From: Nocardioides limicola
GTDB lineage: Bacteria; Actinomycetota; Actinomycetes; Propionibacteriales; Nocardioidaceae
Direction: 5' to 3'
Length of the DNA: 64,000 nucleotides
Assembly: GCF_016827675.1 (NCBI RefSeq)
Contig: NZ_JAERJA010000003.1
Span: 310,001-374,000, forward strand
The first letter of the stretch is position 1. Each line of letters begins with the position of its first letter. Shown one piece after another: positions 9,093 to 18,500 of the stretch. A program made the position numbers and the translations under genes. The notes beneath the pieces were generated by a model that had not been told where the DNA came from, made no database searches, and worked only from the letters and a program-made list of their open reading frames with translations.

Positions 9093-10115
9093 GTGATGAA
9101 CGCGATCACCGACGTTCCCGGGATCCGGGTGGGTCACGCCCACCGCGTCGGCGACGGCTGGCTCACCGGCACCACCGTGGTGCTGCCACCGTCGACCGGC
9201 GCGGTGGCCGGCGTGGATGTGCGCGGCGGCGGGCCGGGCACCCGGGAGACCGATCTGCTGGATCCGCGGAACCTGGTCGAGCGGGTGCACGCGATCGTGC
9301 TGGGCGGCGGATCGGCGCTCGGCCTGGCCGCCGTCGACGGGGTGGCGGCCCGGTTGCTGGCCGCCGGCGTCGGCTACCCCGTCGGCGCCGCTCCGGGCGA
9401 GGTGGTGCCGATCGTGCCGGCTGCGATCTGTTTCGATCTCGGTCGCGGTGGCGAGTTCGGCCACTACCCGGACGCTGCGTTGGGCGCGCAGGCGTACGAC
9501 GCCGCCACCGACGTCACCGGCCAGGGCAACGTGGGCGCCGGCACCGGGGCGCGCAGCGGCGGCCTCAAGGGCGGGGTCGGCACCGCGTCGACCACCCTGC
9601 CCGGCGGCCACACGGTCGGCGCTCTGGTGGTGGTCAACTCGGTGGGCTCGTGTGTGGACCCGGCCACCGGCGAACTCTACGCAGCCCGCTTCTGCCGACC
9701 CGGGGACCTGCCCGGACTACGCCGCCCGGACCCCGACGACCTCGCGGCAGCGGTTGCGGCGGCCGCGTCCCAACCCGCGGAGCGGCGGTCGGCGCTGGCG
9801 ACCACGATCGGTGTGATCGCCACCGATCTCACCCTGACCAAGGCCCAGTGCGCGAAGGTGTCCGGCATCGGCCACGACGGGCTGGCCCGGGCGATCAGAC
9901 CGGTGCACACCATGTTCGACGGAGACACCCTGTTCACGATGGCGACCGGGGCCGGTCCGGCTCCGGACCCGATGGTCTTCCACGGACTGCTGGAGGAGGC
10001 GGCCGACTGCGTCACCCGGGCGGTGGCCCGGGCGATGCTGGCAGCGCAGAGCACCAGCACCGACTGGGGCGAGATGCGCAGCTACTCCGCAGCCTTCCCC
10101 AGCGCCCTGGTCTGA
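9093..10115 (+). CDS. P1 family peptidase (DmpA-like, self-processing)
   Basis: A 340-residue member of peptidase family S58/P1, whose members cleave themselves into two chains to expose an N-terminal Ser or Thr nucleophile and act as aminopeptidases. Characteristic stretches are ITDVPGIRVGH at the start, DVRGGGPGTRETDLL, GGGSALGLAAVDGV, GNVGAGTGARSGGLKGGVGTAS, and ATTIGVIATDL, where Thr237/Thr238 mark the expected processing point. The GTG at 9093 is followed at once by ATG, with GAGGAGG 11 nt upstream. The stop codon lies in the first of four 14-bp repeats. Confidence 0.88.
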   Translation: MMNAITDVPGIRVGHAHRVGDGWLTGTTVVLPPSTGAVAGVDVRGGGPGTRETDLLDPRNLVERVHAIVLGGGSALGLAAVDGVAARLLAAGVGYPVGAAPGEVVPIVPAAICFDLGRGGEFGHYPDAALGAQAYDAATDVTGQGNVGAGTGARSGGLKGGVGTASTTLPGGHTVGALVVVNSVGSCVDPATGELYAARFCRPGDLPGLRRPDPDDLAAAVAAAASQPAERRSALATTIGVIATDLTLTKAQCAKVSGIGHDGLARAIRPVHTMFDGDTLFTMATGAGPAPDPMVFHGLLEEAADCVTRAVARAMLAAQSTSTDWGEMRSYSAAFPSALV

Positions 10116-10162
10116 CCGCGCTGGTCTGACCGCCCTGGTCCGACCGCGCTGGTCAGACCACC
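10107..10162. repeat. Four tandem 14-bp repeats between convergent genes
   Basis: Units at 10107, 10121, 10135 and 10149 read CTGGTCTGACCGCG with one to three changes each. Each unit holds the near-palindrome GGTCnGACC, so neighbouring units can also pair. The first unit contains the stop codon of the P1 peptidase and the last contains the stop codon of the convergent SPFH gene. The block may act as a bidirectional transcription barrier or may simply be a slippage expansion. Confidence 0.85.
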
Positions 10163-11208
10163 GCCTGCTCCCCCACCGCCCGGGCCTCGGCCTTGGCGGC
10201 GTCCACCGCGGCGCGCGCGGCCTCGGTCGCGGCTGCGGGAGTGGTCGCGGGAGTGGCTGTGGGGGCGATCACCTGGGGCCGGGCGACCGGCCCGATCCGG
10301 GGGGCCGGCACCGCCGGCGGCGGCGCCGGCTGATCCTCGCGGCTCGCGAACGCCGAGGTGACCGTCCGCACCGCCTCGGTGAACTCACCGGGGATCATCA
10401 GCCACCCGTTCCCGTTCTCCGCCAGCTTGGGCAGCATCTCCAGGTACTTGTAGGCCAGCACCTTGGGATCGGCGTCGTTGGCGTGCACCGCCTGGAACAC
10501 CCGCTCCAACGCCTGGGCCTCCCCCTCGGCGGTCAGGATCATCGCCTGCCGGCGCCCTTCTGCCTCGAGGATCTGCTTGTTGCGCGTCCCCTCGGCGGTC
10601 AGGATCAGCGCCGCCCGCTCCCCCTCGGCGTGCAGGATGGCAGCGCGCTTGTCCCGTTCGGCGCGCATCTGCTTCTCCATCGCCTCCTTGATGGTCACCG
10701 GCGGGTCGATCGCCTTGATCTCCACGCGGTTCACCCGGATCCCCCACTTGCCGGTGGCCTCGTCCAGCACGTCCCGGAGGCGGGTGTTGATCGTCTCCCG
10801 GGAGGTGAGGGTGCTTTCGAGGTCCATCGAGCCGATCTGGTTGCGCAGCGTCGTGACGGTGAGCTGATCGATCGCGTGCAGATAGTCGGCGACCTCGTAG
10901 GCCGCCGCCCGAGGGTCGGTGATCTGGTAGTAGAGGACGGTGTCGATGTTGACCACCAGGTTGTCCTCGGTGATCACCGGCTTGGGGTCGGAGGAGTAGA
11001 CCTGCTCGCGTACGTCGAGCCGGGTGTTCACCCGATCGACCAGCGGGATGATGAAGTTCAGACCCGGCTGGAGCGTGCGTTGATAGCGGCCGAACCGTTC
11101 GATGTTGTAGCGGCGCGCCTGCGGCACGATGCGGATGGTAGCGGCCACACCGAAGGCCACCAGCAACGCCAGGATGATGATCGGCACCAACAGGGTCATC
11201 GTGCTCAC
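10153..11208 (-). CDS. SPFH/stomatin-like membrane protein (QmcA family)
   Basis: A 351-residue band-7 protein: one N-terminal membrane anchor (about residues 4-27), then the SPFH domain from RIVPQARRYNIERFGRY through IKAIDPPVTIKEAMEKQM. A long charged helix rich in AEGERAALILTAEGTR-type repeats (coiled coil) follows, with a Pro/Ala-rich tail. Such proteins form rings or microdomains at the membrane and are usually paired with an NfeD protein, as here: the GTG at 11208 overlaps the NfeD stop as GTGA. The Ala-rich C-terminus is not conserved in the family and may be a disordered extension. Confidence 0.9.
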   Translation of the reverse strand: MSTMTLLVPIIILALLVAFGVAATIRIVPQARRYNIERFGRYQRTLQPGLNFIIPLVDRVNTRLDVREQVYSSDPKPVITEDNLVVNIDTVLYYQITDPRAAAYEVADYLHAIDQLTVTTLRNQIGSMDLESTLTSRETINTRLRDVLDEATGKWGIRVNRVEIKAIDPPVTIKEAMEKQMRAERDKRAAILHAEGERAALILTAEGTRNKQILEAEGRRQAMILTAEGEAQALERVFQAVHANDADPKVLAYKYLEMLPKLAENGNGWLMIPGEFTEAVRTVTSAFASREDQPAPPPAVPAPRIGPVARPQVIAPTATPATTPAAATEAARAAVDAAKAEARAVGEQAVV

Positions 11209-11657
11209 TCCTCGTTCAGTTCGGGTAGCGGGTCCCGGGGCAGCACCAGGGCAGTGGCGCCCTCGATGCCGAGGACGTCGACGCGCACGCCGACCGGGAT
11301 CACCAGGTCCTCGTCATAGGACCGGGCCGTCCAGTCCTCACCGACCAGATGGACCAGCCCGGTGGTCGCGGTGATCTCCCGGGTGACCAACGCCTGCCGG
11401 CCGATCAGCGCATCACTGCCCTCACGCGAGCGCGGTGGCAGCACCAGGTGCCGACGGGCGATCGGGCGGACCGCCCACAGCCCCACGGCGCCGGTCACCG
11501 CGAAGGTGAGCACCTGGATCGGCAGCGCGGCACCGAGTCCGGCAGCGAGCGCGGCAGCCAGCGCGGCGGCGGCAAGGAGGCCGAACGCCAGCGTCAGCGT
11601 GAGGGACTCCACCACGCCGAGGAGTACGGCCAGCACCAACCAGAGCATCCACCACAT
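11205..11657 (-). CDS. NfeD family membrane protein (short form)
   Basis: A 150-residue short-type NfeD: two or three N-terminal membrane helices (WWMLWLVLAVLLGVVESL and a following Ala/Leu-rich pair), then a soluble OB-fold beta-barrel (DALIGRQALVTREITATTGLV, then GVRVDVLGIEGATALV). It lacks the long-form protease domain. NfeD proteins act with the SPFH partner encoded immediately downstream, and the 4-base overlap argues for coupled synthesis. The start is the ATG at 11657, because residues further upstream in the open frame are not hydrophobic or family-like. Confidence 0.88.
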   Translation of the reverse strand: MWWMLWLVLAVLLGVVESLTLTLAFGLLAAAALAAALAAGLGAALPIQVLTFAVTGAVGLWAVRPIARRHLVLPPRSREGSDALIGRQALVTREITATTGLVHLVGEDWTARSYDEDLVIPVGVRVDVLGIEGATALVLPRDPLPELNEE

Positions 11658-11713
11658 AGGACCACCAATCCGCACGGGATGTGGTCCCTCCATGGTACGC
11701 CGACCCCAAGGCC

Positions 11714-11719
11714 TAGGGT
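11714..11719 (+). promoter_or_regulatory. -10-like hexamer of maf
   Basis: TAGGGT, 6 nt before the maf GTG. Confidence 0.5.
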
Positions 11720-11725
11720 CGTCCC

Positions 11726-12328
11726 GTGATCACGTTCGTCCTTGCCTCAGCCTCGCCCGCCCGTCTGGAGACCCTGCGCCGTGCCGGCCTCGATCCGACG
11801 GTGGTGGTGTCAGGAGTCGACGAATCCCAGGTGGACGGATTGCCGGCAGCCGAGCTGGCCTTGCAGTTGGCGGAGTTGAAGTGTGCCGCGGTCGCCGCAC
11901 GCGCCGACCTGCCCGCGGACGCCCTGGTGTTGGGGTGCGACTCGGTGCTCGAGTTCGGCTCCCAGATCCTGGGCAAGCCTGCGGACGCTGCGGAGGCGGC
12001 CGCCCGCTGGCATCAGATGCGGGGAGGGTCGGGCGTCCTGCACACCGGCCACAGTCTCCGTGACACCCGCACCGGCCAGGTGGCGGCCGCCACCGCGTCC
12101 ACGCGTGTGCACTTCGCGGACCTGACCGACGCCGAGATCGCGGCGTACGTGGCGACCGGGGAACCCCTGCACGTGGCTGGCGCGTTCACCGTGGACGCCC
12201 TGGGTGGGCCGTTCGTGGCCGGGATCGAGGGCGATCACCACAACGTGGTGGGGGTGAGCCTGCCGCTGCTCAGGGACCTGGTGGCGGAGTTGGGTCACTC
12301 CTGGGTGTCTCTGTGGAGCCCGTCGTGA
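11726..12328 (+). CDS. maf: Maf family nucleotide pyrophosphatase
   Basis: A 200-residue house-cleaning pyrophosphatase that hydrolyses non-canonical or surplus nucleoside triphosphates. It has the SASPARLETLRRAG nucleotide loop at the start, the GVDES acidic segment, CDSVLEFGSQILGKP in the middle, and GAFTVDALGGPFVAGIEGDHHNVVG near the end. The length is normal. The last 59 bases overlap the tail of the convergent gtrA gene, so both C-termini are read from the same DNA. The position between accE5 and accA3 matches the mycobacterial order. Confidence 0.92.
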   Translation: MITFVLASASPARLETLRRAGLDPTVVVSGVDESQVDGLPAAELALQLAELKCAAVAARADLPADALVLGCDSVLEFGSQILGKPADAAEAAARWHQMRGGSGVLHTGHSLRDTRTGQVAAATASTRVHFADLTDAEIAAYVATGEPLHVAGAFTVDALGGPFVAGIEGDHHNVVGVSLPLLRDLVAELGHSWVSLWSPS

Positions 12329-12833
12329 CTCCGGGGTGGACGTGGCCCTCGCGGTGGTCGATCGGCTCGATGGTGTTCGCGATCCTCGCCTTGTGATAGG
12401 CGGGCCTGGCGAAGACCAGGTGCCGGAACAGCCAGAACCGCGCAGTCACCCCCAGGGTCAGCCCGATGACGTTGGCAGCCACGTTGTCAGAGATCGGGTC
12501 GGTCAGCTCCAGCACGTTGCGGCTGAACCACAGGCATCCCAGCGGCAGCACCATCGTCATCGAGTTGATCAGCAGGTACATGGTGCGCCCCCCGTCGGGG
12601 TGCACCGGCCGTCGGTGTTGGAAGGCCCAGTGCCGCGAGCCGTTGTAGGAGATGCTCATCCCGATCGCGTTGGCGACGATGAACGCCAGCAGCGGCCGAT
12701 CGGCCAGCCAGGCGTCACCGGAGTGGAAGCCGTGCAGCAGGAAGTTGAACAGCGCTACGGCGACGAGGGTGGCCACCCCGCCGACGGCGAGGAAGCGCGA
12801 GATCTCGTCGACCAGCCGGCGCCCGGTGTTCAC
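12270..12833 (-). CDS. GtrA family membrane protein (copy 2)
   Basis: A 187-residue protein with four hydrophobic segments and the GtrA pattern RFLAVGGVATLVAVALFNFL, ANAIGMSISYNGSRHWAFQ, then ARFWLFRHLVF. GtrA proteins are thought to help move polyprenyl-phosphate-linked sugars across the membrane. A hydrophilic Pro-rich tail of about 35 residues runs into the 3' end of maf. GTG at 12833 has TAGGTT 7 nt upstream, partly inside the end of the other gtrA gene. It shares the ELTDPISDNVAANVIGL stretch with copy 1, so the two are tandem paralogues. Confidence 0.85.
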   Translation of the reverse strand: MNTGRRLVDEISRFLAVGGVATLVAVALFNFLLHGFHSGDAWLADRPLLAFIVANAIGMSISYNGSRHWAFQHRRPVHPDGGRTMYLLINSMTMVLPLGCLWFSRNVLELTDPISDNVAANVIGLTLGVTARFWLFRHLVFARPAYHKARIANTIEPIDHREGHVHPGVTTGSTETPRSDPTPPPGP

Positions 12834-12840
12834 ACCTGCC

Positions 12841-12846
12841 AACCTA
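12841..12846 (-). promoter_or_regulatory. -10-like hexamer of the second gtrA
   Basis: TAGGTT on the minus strand, 7 nt before the GTG at 12833; its TAG is also the stop codon of the upstream gtrA. Confidence 0.4.
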
Positions 12847-13314
12847 CCGCTCGCCCGCCGGGCGGGTGCGCACCTGCTCGGGTCGCAGGAAGACGAAGGC
12901 ACGGAACGCCCAGAACCGGGTCACGGTGGCCAGTCCCAACCCGATCACGTTCGCGGAGACATTGTCGGAGATCGGGTCGTCCAGACCGAGCAGGTAGCGG
13001 CTGATCGCCAGGCACACCACCGGGATCACCAGGGTGGCCGCACCGATCGCGAAGAAGCGGAAGGGACCGGTGACCTCGTCGGTCACCTCTCGGTGAGCGA
13101 ACGCCCACCCGCGGAGGCCGAGGTAGGCGAGCACCCCACCGACCGCGTTCGCCACCACGTACGCCGGCACCGGCAGCGCGTGCATCGGACCGGCGCGCCC
13201 GGGCAACCCGTGCACCAGCACGTTGAAGCCGACCAGTGCCACGATGGTTGCGACCACCCCGACGGTCAGGAACCGCGCTGCCTCCGGGGCGAGGCGAGCG
13301 AGGCGTCCGAGCAT
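12844..13314 (-). CDS. GtrA family membrane protein (copy 1)
   Basis: A 156-residue four-helix membrane protein: RFLTVGVVATIVALVGFNVL, VANAVGGVLAYLGLRGWAFA, a third helix around IGAATLVIPVVCLAI, then LATVTRFWAFRAFVF. The ATG at 13314 has TAGGGT 7 nt upstream; earlier codons in the frame lie in a stretch that is not membrane-like. It is followed 10 bp later by copy 2. A GtrA gene next to purK and birA is also seen in mycobacteria, which supports vertical inheritance of one copy and later duplication. Confidence 0.87.
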   Translation of the reverse strand: MLGRLARLAPEAARFLTVGVVATIVALVGFNVLVHGLPGRAGPMHALPVPAYVVANAVGGVLAYLGLRGWAFAHREVTDEVTGPFRFFAIGAATLVIPVVCLAISRYLLGLDDPISDNVSANVIGLGLATVTRFWAFRAFVFLRPEQVRTRPAGER

Positions 13315-13321
13315 GCTCTCG

Positions 13322-13327
13322 ACCCTA
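13322..13327 (-). promoter_or_regulatory. -10-like hexamer of the first gtrA
   Basis: TAGGGT on the minus strand, 7 nt before the ATG at 13314. Confidence 0.5.
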
Positions 13328-13469
13328 CGGGGCAGCCTGAAGGCGCCCCGGCCAGGGTCGCTCCGCGTCCATGGCACAGGCAGGCGGCCCGGTGCCGGAT
13401 CGAACCCCCTAGACTCACCTGCGGCAGCGCACCGGCTGTGCCTGCCTTGCGAGACCAAGAGGAGAGTCC

Positions 13470-15248
13470 GTGCCAGTCAAGCCGTTGAACAAGGTCCTCA
13501 TCGCCAACCGTGGCGAGATCGCCGTCCGTGTCGTCCGTGCCTGCAAGGACGCCGGGATCGGCAGTGTTGCCGTCTACGCCGAGCCGGACCGGGACGCATT
13601 GTTCGTGCGCCTGGCCGACGAGGCGTACTCGCTCAACGGGGCGACGCCGGCCGACTCCTACCTCGACATCGACAAGATCCTGGACGTGGCCAAGCGCTCC
13701 GGCGCGGACTCGGTGCACCCCGGCTACGGCTTCCTCGCCGAGAACGCCGGCTTCGCGCAGGCGGTCCTCGACGCCGGGCTGATCTGGATCGGCCCCTCGC
13801 CGGCGGCCATCGAAGGTCTCGGCGACAAGGCCAAGGCCAAGCAGATCGCGCTCGCCGCTGGTGCGCCGCTGGCGCCGGGTCTCAAGGACGCCGTCCAGGA
13901 TGCCGACGAGATCGTCGAGTTCGCGAAGGCCCACGGACTCCCGGTCGCGATCAAGGCCGTCTTCGGTGGCGGTGGCCGGGGCCTGAAGGTGGCGCGCACG
14001 CTCGAGGAGATCCCCGAGCTCTACGAGTCGGCGGTCCGCGAGGCGGTGACCGCCTTCGGTCGCGGCGAGTGTCTGGTCGAGAAGTTCCTGGACCGTCCCC
14101 GGCACGTGGAGACCCAGTGCCTGGCCGACCAGCACGGCAACGTGGTGGTCGTCTCCACCCGCGACTGCTCACTGCAGCGGCGGCACCAGAAGCTCGTCGA
14201 GGAGGCGCCCGCGCCGTTCCTCACCGACGATCAACTGGAGACGCTCTACTCCTCCTCCAAAGCGATCCTGCGTGAGGCCGGGTACGTCGGCGCCGGCACC
14301 TGTGAGTTCCTGGTCGGCCGCGACGGGACCATCTCGTTCCTGGAGGTCAACACCCGCCTCCAGGTGGAGCACCCGGTCTCCGAGGAGGTCACCGGCATCG
14401 ACCTGGTCCGGGAGATGTTCCGGATCGCCGCCGGCGAGGAGCTCGGCTACGACGACCCGGAGATCCGCGGCCACTCGATCGAGTTCCGGATCAATGCCGA
14501 GGACGCCGGCACCAACTTCATGCCCGCGCCGGGCACCCTGTCCGCCTGGCATCCGCCGTCGGGACCCGGCGTACGCGTCGACTCCGGCTACGAGAACGGC
14601 GAGACCATCCCGGGCTCCTTCGACTCGCTGGTGGCCAAGCTGATCGTCACCGGCCGCGACCGCACCCAGGCCCTGGAACGCTCCCGCCGGGCTCTCGACG
14701 AGTTCATCGTCGACGGCATGCCGACGGTGATCCCCTTCCACCGTGTGGTGATCGACGACCCGGCCTATGTGGGCGCCTCGACGCCCACCGGCGAAGGCAC
14801 TTTCGAGGTCTACACCACCTGGATCGAGACCGACTTCGACAACCAGATCGCCCCCTACTCAGGTGAGGCTGCCGAGGCCGAGGAGGCCGGCGAACGGCAG
14901 AGCGTGGTCGTCGAGGTCGGCGGTCGCCGCCTGGACGTGGTGCTGCCCGCCGGGCTCGGATTCGGAGCCGGTCCGGCTGCTGCTGCGAAGAAGCCGAAGC
15001 GGAAGAAGGGCAAGGCCGGCGCTGCGGCCAGCGGAGACGCGGTCGCCTCGCCGATGCAGGGCACCATCGTGAAGATCGCGGTCGCCGAAGGCGACCAGGT
15101 CGCCGAGGGGGACGTGATCGTGGTCCTCGAAGCGATGAAGATGGAGCAGCCCCTCAAGGCTCACAAGGCCGGCACCGTCACGGGACTGGACGCCGAGGTC
15201 GGCGCCACCGTGACCTCGGGCGCCGTACTCTGCGAGATCAAGGACTGA
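13470..15248 (+). CDS. accA3: Acyl-CoA carboxylase alpha subunit (biotin carboxylase plus carrier)
   Basis: A 592-residue two-function subunit. Residues 1 to about 450 are the ATP-grasp biotin carboxylase ([45 protein letters not shown]), which charges biotin with CO2. The last 75 or so form the biotin carrier domain with EAMKM, biotinylated at about Lys557. A Lys/Ala-rich linker ([17 protein letters not shown]) joins them. GTG at 13470 is preceded by AGAGGAGA. A TAGACT hexamer at 13411-13416 would give a leader of about 50 nt. It pairs with AccD5 and AccE5 at 5.5-7.3 kb, and a strong hairpin follows the stop. Confidence 0.94.
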   Translation: MPVKPLNKVLIANRGEIAVRVVRACKDAGIGSVAVYAEPDRDALFVRLADEAYSLNGATPADSYLDIDKILDVAKRSGADSVHPGYGFLAENAGFAQAVLDAGLIWIGPSPAAIEGLGDKAKAKQIALAAGAPLAPGLKDAVQDADEIVEFAKAHGLPVAIKAVFGGGGRGLKVARTLEEIPELYESAVREAVTAFGRGECLVEKFLDRPRHVETQCLADQHGNVVVVSTRDCSLQRRHQKLVEEAPAPFLTDDQLETLYSSSKAILREAGYVGAGTCEFLVGRDGTISFLEVNTRLQVEHPVSEEVTGIDLVREMFRIAAGEELGYDDPEIRGHSIEFRINAEDAGTNFMPAPGTLSAWHPPSGPGVRVDSGYENGETIPGSFDSLVAKLIVTGRDRTQALERSRRALDEFIVDGMPTVIPFHRVVIDDPAYVGASTPTGEGTFEVYTTWIETDFDNQIAPYSGEAAEAEEAGERQSVVVEVGGRRLDVVLPAGLGFGAGPAAAAKKPKRKKGKAGAAASGDAVASPMQGTIVKIAVAEGDQVAEGDVIVVLEAMKMEQPLKAHKAGTVTGLDAEVGATVTSGAVLCEIKD

Positions 15249-15259
15249 GCACCCCCCTC

Positions 15260-15294
15260 GAACGCCGCCGCGAGTCTCTCGCGGCGGCGTTCGT
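15260..15294 (+). terminator. Strong hairpin after accA3
   Basis: A perfect stem of 16 base pairs (inner arm GAACGCCGCCGCGAG) closed by a 3-base TCT loop, 11 bases after the accA3 stop. There is no T-tract, which is common for terminators in GC-rich actinobacteria. Confidence 0.8.
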
Positions 15295-15313
15295 GCTCCC
15301 TCGACACCCGACC

Positions 15314-15599
15314 GGCGTCAAGGTAAAGAGCAGGGTAAAGGCCAGGGCAAAATCTGGGGCAGGTTCGGCGAATCCGCTTGACGCCTCTGCTCCCGCGGAG
15401 GAGGTTGGGCCGTGGGAGCAAGAACATAAGTCGTTGCGTTGCTTCGACGGCCAGACGAACCGGTGGGGGCCGGACGTAGGGTCCTCGGACGGGGTTGAGC
15501 AGCGTCTGGCGTTAACACCACGGGGTGTCTGACGCGATCCTTCGGGGAGGGTCGCAGTTTCGTCGTGAGCGGGGCTGCTGAACACAAAGGCTCAATGCC
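15314..15599 (+). other. Structured upstream region of the surface-protein gene
   Basis: About 285 bases without a coding signal. It holds a closing pair GGCGTCAAG (15314-15322) with CTTGACGCC (15375-15383) around the AGGTAAAG/AGGGTAAAG/AGGGCAAAA series. A TGCTCCC/GGGAGCA pair follows around 15387-15420. A hairpin at 15502-15535 has GCGTC/GACGC outside and ACACC/GGTGT inside. GAGC and GCTC flank the bases just before the start. TAGGGT at 15477-15482 is a possible -10. This could be an untranslated leader with regulatory folding; I do not recognise a known riboswitch class. Confidence 0.4.
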
Positions 15600-18500
15600 A
15601 TGTCCAAGCTCTGGTCTGTTCCGACGAAGCGCGCCCTGTCCACCGGACACCTGCGCGCGTTGATCGCCCTCATCGCCGCCTTGGCGGTGGTGCTGCTGGC
15701 GACTCCGTTCATGGCCTTGTCGGCCTCTGCGGAGACCGACGAGTCGCCCGACGACGTCGTCGCCGCGGCGCAGGCGGCTGAGCCGGATCCGGAGCCTGCC
15801 CCGAAGCCGGAGCCTGCCCCCGAGCCGAAACCAGAGCCCGAGCCCGCTCCAGAGCCGAAGCCGGCACCGGAGCCCGCTCCAGAGCCGGAGCCTGTACCCG
15901 AGCCGGAGCCTTCGCCCGAGCCGGAGCCGGAGCCTGAGCCGGAGGTGGCCGCCGCAGTCGACGAGACGGAGCAGGCCGCCGAGGAGGAGGCCGCGGAGCA
16001 GGAGTCCGTGGCGGCGAGCAGCACCCTGACCACCAAGTCGGCCGGCACCGAGCCCGAGGACGACCTCATCGCGCCGATGAGCCACGACGGCTGCGGCCCG
16101 AACTCCGGCACCGGCACGATCCCCGGTGGCGGCGGCTTCGCGCAGAACACCAAGGCCGACAGCAGCGGTAACTGGATCCACAGCGTGCTGAACAACAACA
16201 ACTCCAACTACGCCGAGGGACAGTTCGTCCCCCAGCGGATCATCGTCACCGGGCTCAACCCGGGCACCAACCACCTGGTCATCGGCCACCAGGTCACCAA
16301 GGGCGGCAAGTACGCCTACGACTACCTGGGCAACCTCGCGATCTCGCCCGGTTCCGCCTCGGTGAGCTGGGATGCCGTCTCGGCACCATTGGCCGCCTTC
16401 CCGGGCGCCAACCACGAACAGACGGTGCACATCACCTTCCAGGTGCCCAACGGGGTCACCGAGGTGACGATCACCTTCGGCGGGCACATCGCCTCCGAGT
16501 TCGACTACGGGCCGGGTCTGGGCGCCGGGTCGATCAGCGGTGCGCCGTACCACATCTGGCTCGAGTCCCTGAACTGTGCTTCGGCCGGCAACCGGGACAA
16601 CCAACTGATGGCCTCGGCGTTGGAGTCCGGGCACATCACCATCGCCAAGCAGGCCCAGCCGCCGACCGCGGACCTGTTCTCCTTCGACCTGTCCCGGCCG
16701 GACGCCAACTTCCAGTTCCAGTTGGCCCACGGCGGGAGCGTGACCTTCTGGGTGGCCCCGGGTGGCTATGCAGCCGAGGAGATCAACCTCCCCGCTGGCT
16801 GGACGCTGGATGACATCGTCTGTGTCAACACCGGGGACAGCTCCTCGAGCGTGAACGTCGGGAATGCCACCGCCTCGATCACGGTCGCTGACGGGGGCAC
16901 CACCACCTGCACGTTCCACAACACCAAGACGTCCTCGCTGATCGTCGACAAGGTGTGGGTGGTCAACGGACAGAGCTACCCCAACGGACAGCAGCCGGAC
17001 CTGATGTCGGCTGGGCTGCTCCTGGATGGGGCCGGGCACTCCTTCGGGGTGCCGAAGACCGGCTACCTGTCCGGCACCCAGGTCAGCATCGACGAGACGG
17101 TCGACTTCGAGAGCTGGTTGTGCACGCTCGACGACTCCCGGGTCACCTCGGTCAACGGTGCCAACACCAACCATCAGCTGCCACACCTGGCCACGCTGGA
17201 CGATCCCGACAACACCTTCACGATCACCAACACGGTGACCTGTGACTCCGCCCTGACGCTGATCAAACTGGTCGACAACGGCGACACCGGCGGCACCGCG
17301 GTGCCCGCGGACTGGATGCTGCATGCCAACGGCCCGGACAACGTCCAGGGAGCCGGCGGCTTCGAACTGGTGACGGTCACCCCCGGCGCCTACACACTGA
17401 GCGAGTCCGGTGGCCCCGGCGGCTACACCGCCGGCGACTGGGACTGCGACGGCGGGTCACTGTCCGGTGACGTGGTGACCGTGGCGCTGGGTGAGACCGC
17501 GACCTGTGTCATCACCAACACGGCGATCGCCGGTGAGTACATCGGCGAGAAGACCAGCGACCCGGTCAGCGGCTCCACCGTGGAGCCCGGTGACGTGATC
17601 ACCTACACGGTCACCCTGACCAAGACCAACGACGGTGTGAACCTGCTCAACGTCGTCACCACGGACGACCTGTCCGGAGTGCTGGCACACGCCACGCTGG
17701 TCGACGGCAGCATCAACGCCTCGGCCGGCACCGCAGCGCTGGTCGGAGACCAGTTGGTCTGGGAGCTGCCGGTGCTCAGCGGCACTGAGACGCTCACCTA
17801 CCAGGTGCTGGTCAACGACGACGCCTGGGGCGTGACCCTGGTCAACGTGGTCACCTCCGACGGTGCCGAGGAGTGCATCGACGGCTGCACGACCACCCAC
17901 CACACACCGCACTATCTGCTGCACAAGAGCAGCGTGCCGCCGTCGGGCAGCGAGGTGCTGCCAGGTGACCAGATCGTCTACACGCTGCACGTGGAGAACG
18001 ACTCCGACGGCCACCTGAGCGGCAAGATCGTCGAGGACGACCTGTCCGGAGTGCTGGCGAACGCGACCCTCGACGAGGGTTCGCTGCCGCCGAGCGCCAT
18101 CCTGGCCGGCACCACGCTGATCTGGGGCCTGCCGGATCTGGCCCCGGGTGAGACCGCGGAGCTGTCCTACACGGTCACCGTCAACGCCGGCGCCTGGAAC
18201 GTCGAGCTGGTCAACGTGGCCACTCCCGACGAGGCCGGCGACTGCGTCGAAGCGTGCAGCACCGACCACTTCACCCCGCCGGTGACCACGCTGGTGATCA
18301 AGAAGGTCGACTTCGAGACCGGTGAGGCCCTCGCCGGAGCGGTGTTCGAGCTCTGGCACAACGACGAGCTCATCGACACCCAGGTCAGCGACGCTGACGG
18401 CCTGGCCAAGTTCGGCGAGCTGCTGCCGGGTGACTACCTGGTGGTAGAGGTCGCCGCACCTGACGGGTACGCCCTCCCGGACGACCCGACCATGGCGATC

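Noticed and set aside
15314..15420. Known c-di-AMP or c-di-GMP riboswitch
   Set aside because: Only short strings resemble the consensus; the full conserved core cannot be aligned by eye, so it is left as an unassigned structured region.
15318..17324. 668-codon open frame on the minus strand opposite the surface-protein gene
   Set aside because: Its product is rich in Arg, Gly, Val and Leu in the way expected from reading GC-rich coding DNA backwards; the plus strand encodes clear secreted-protein domains.
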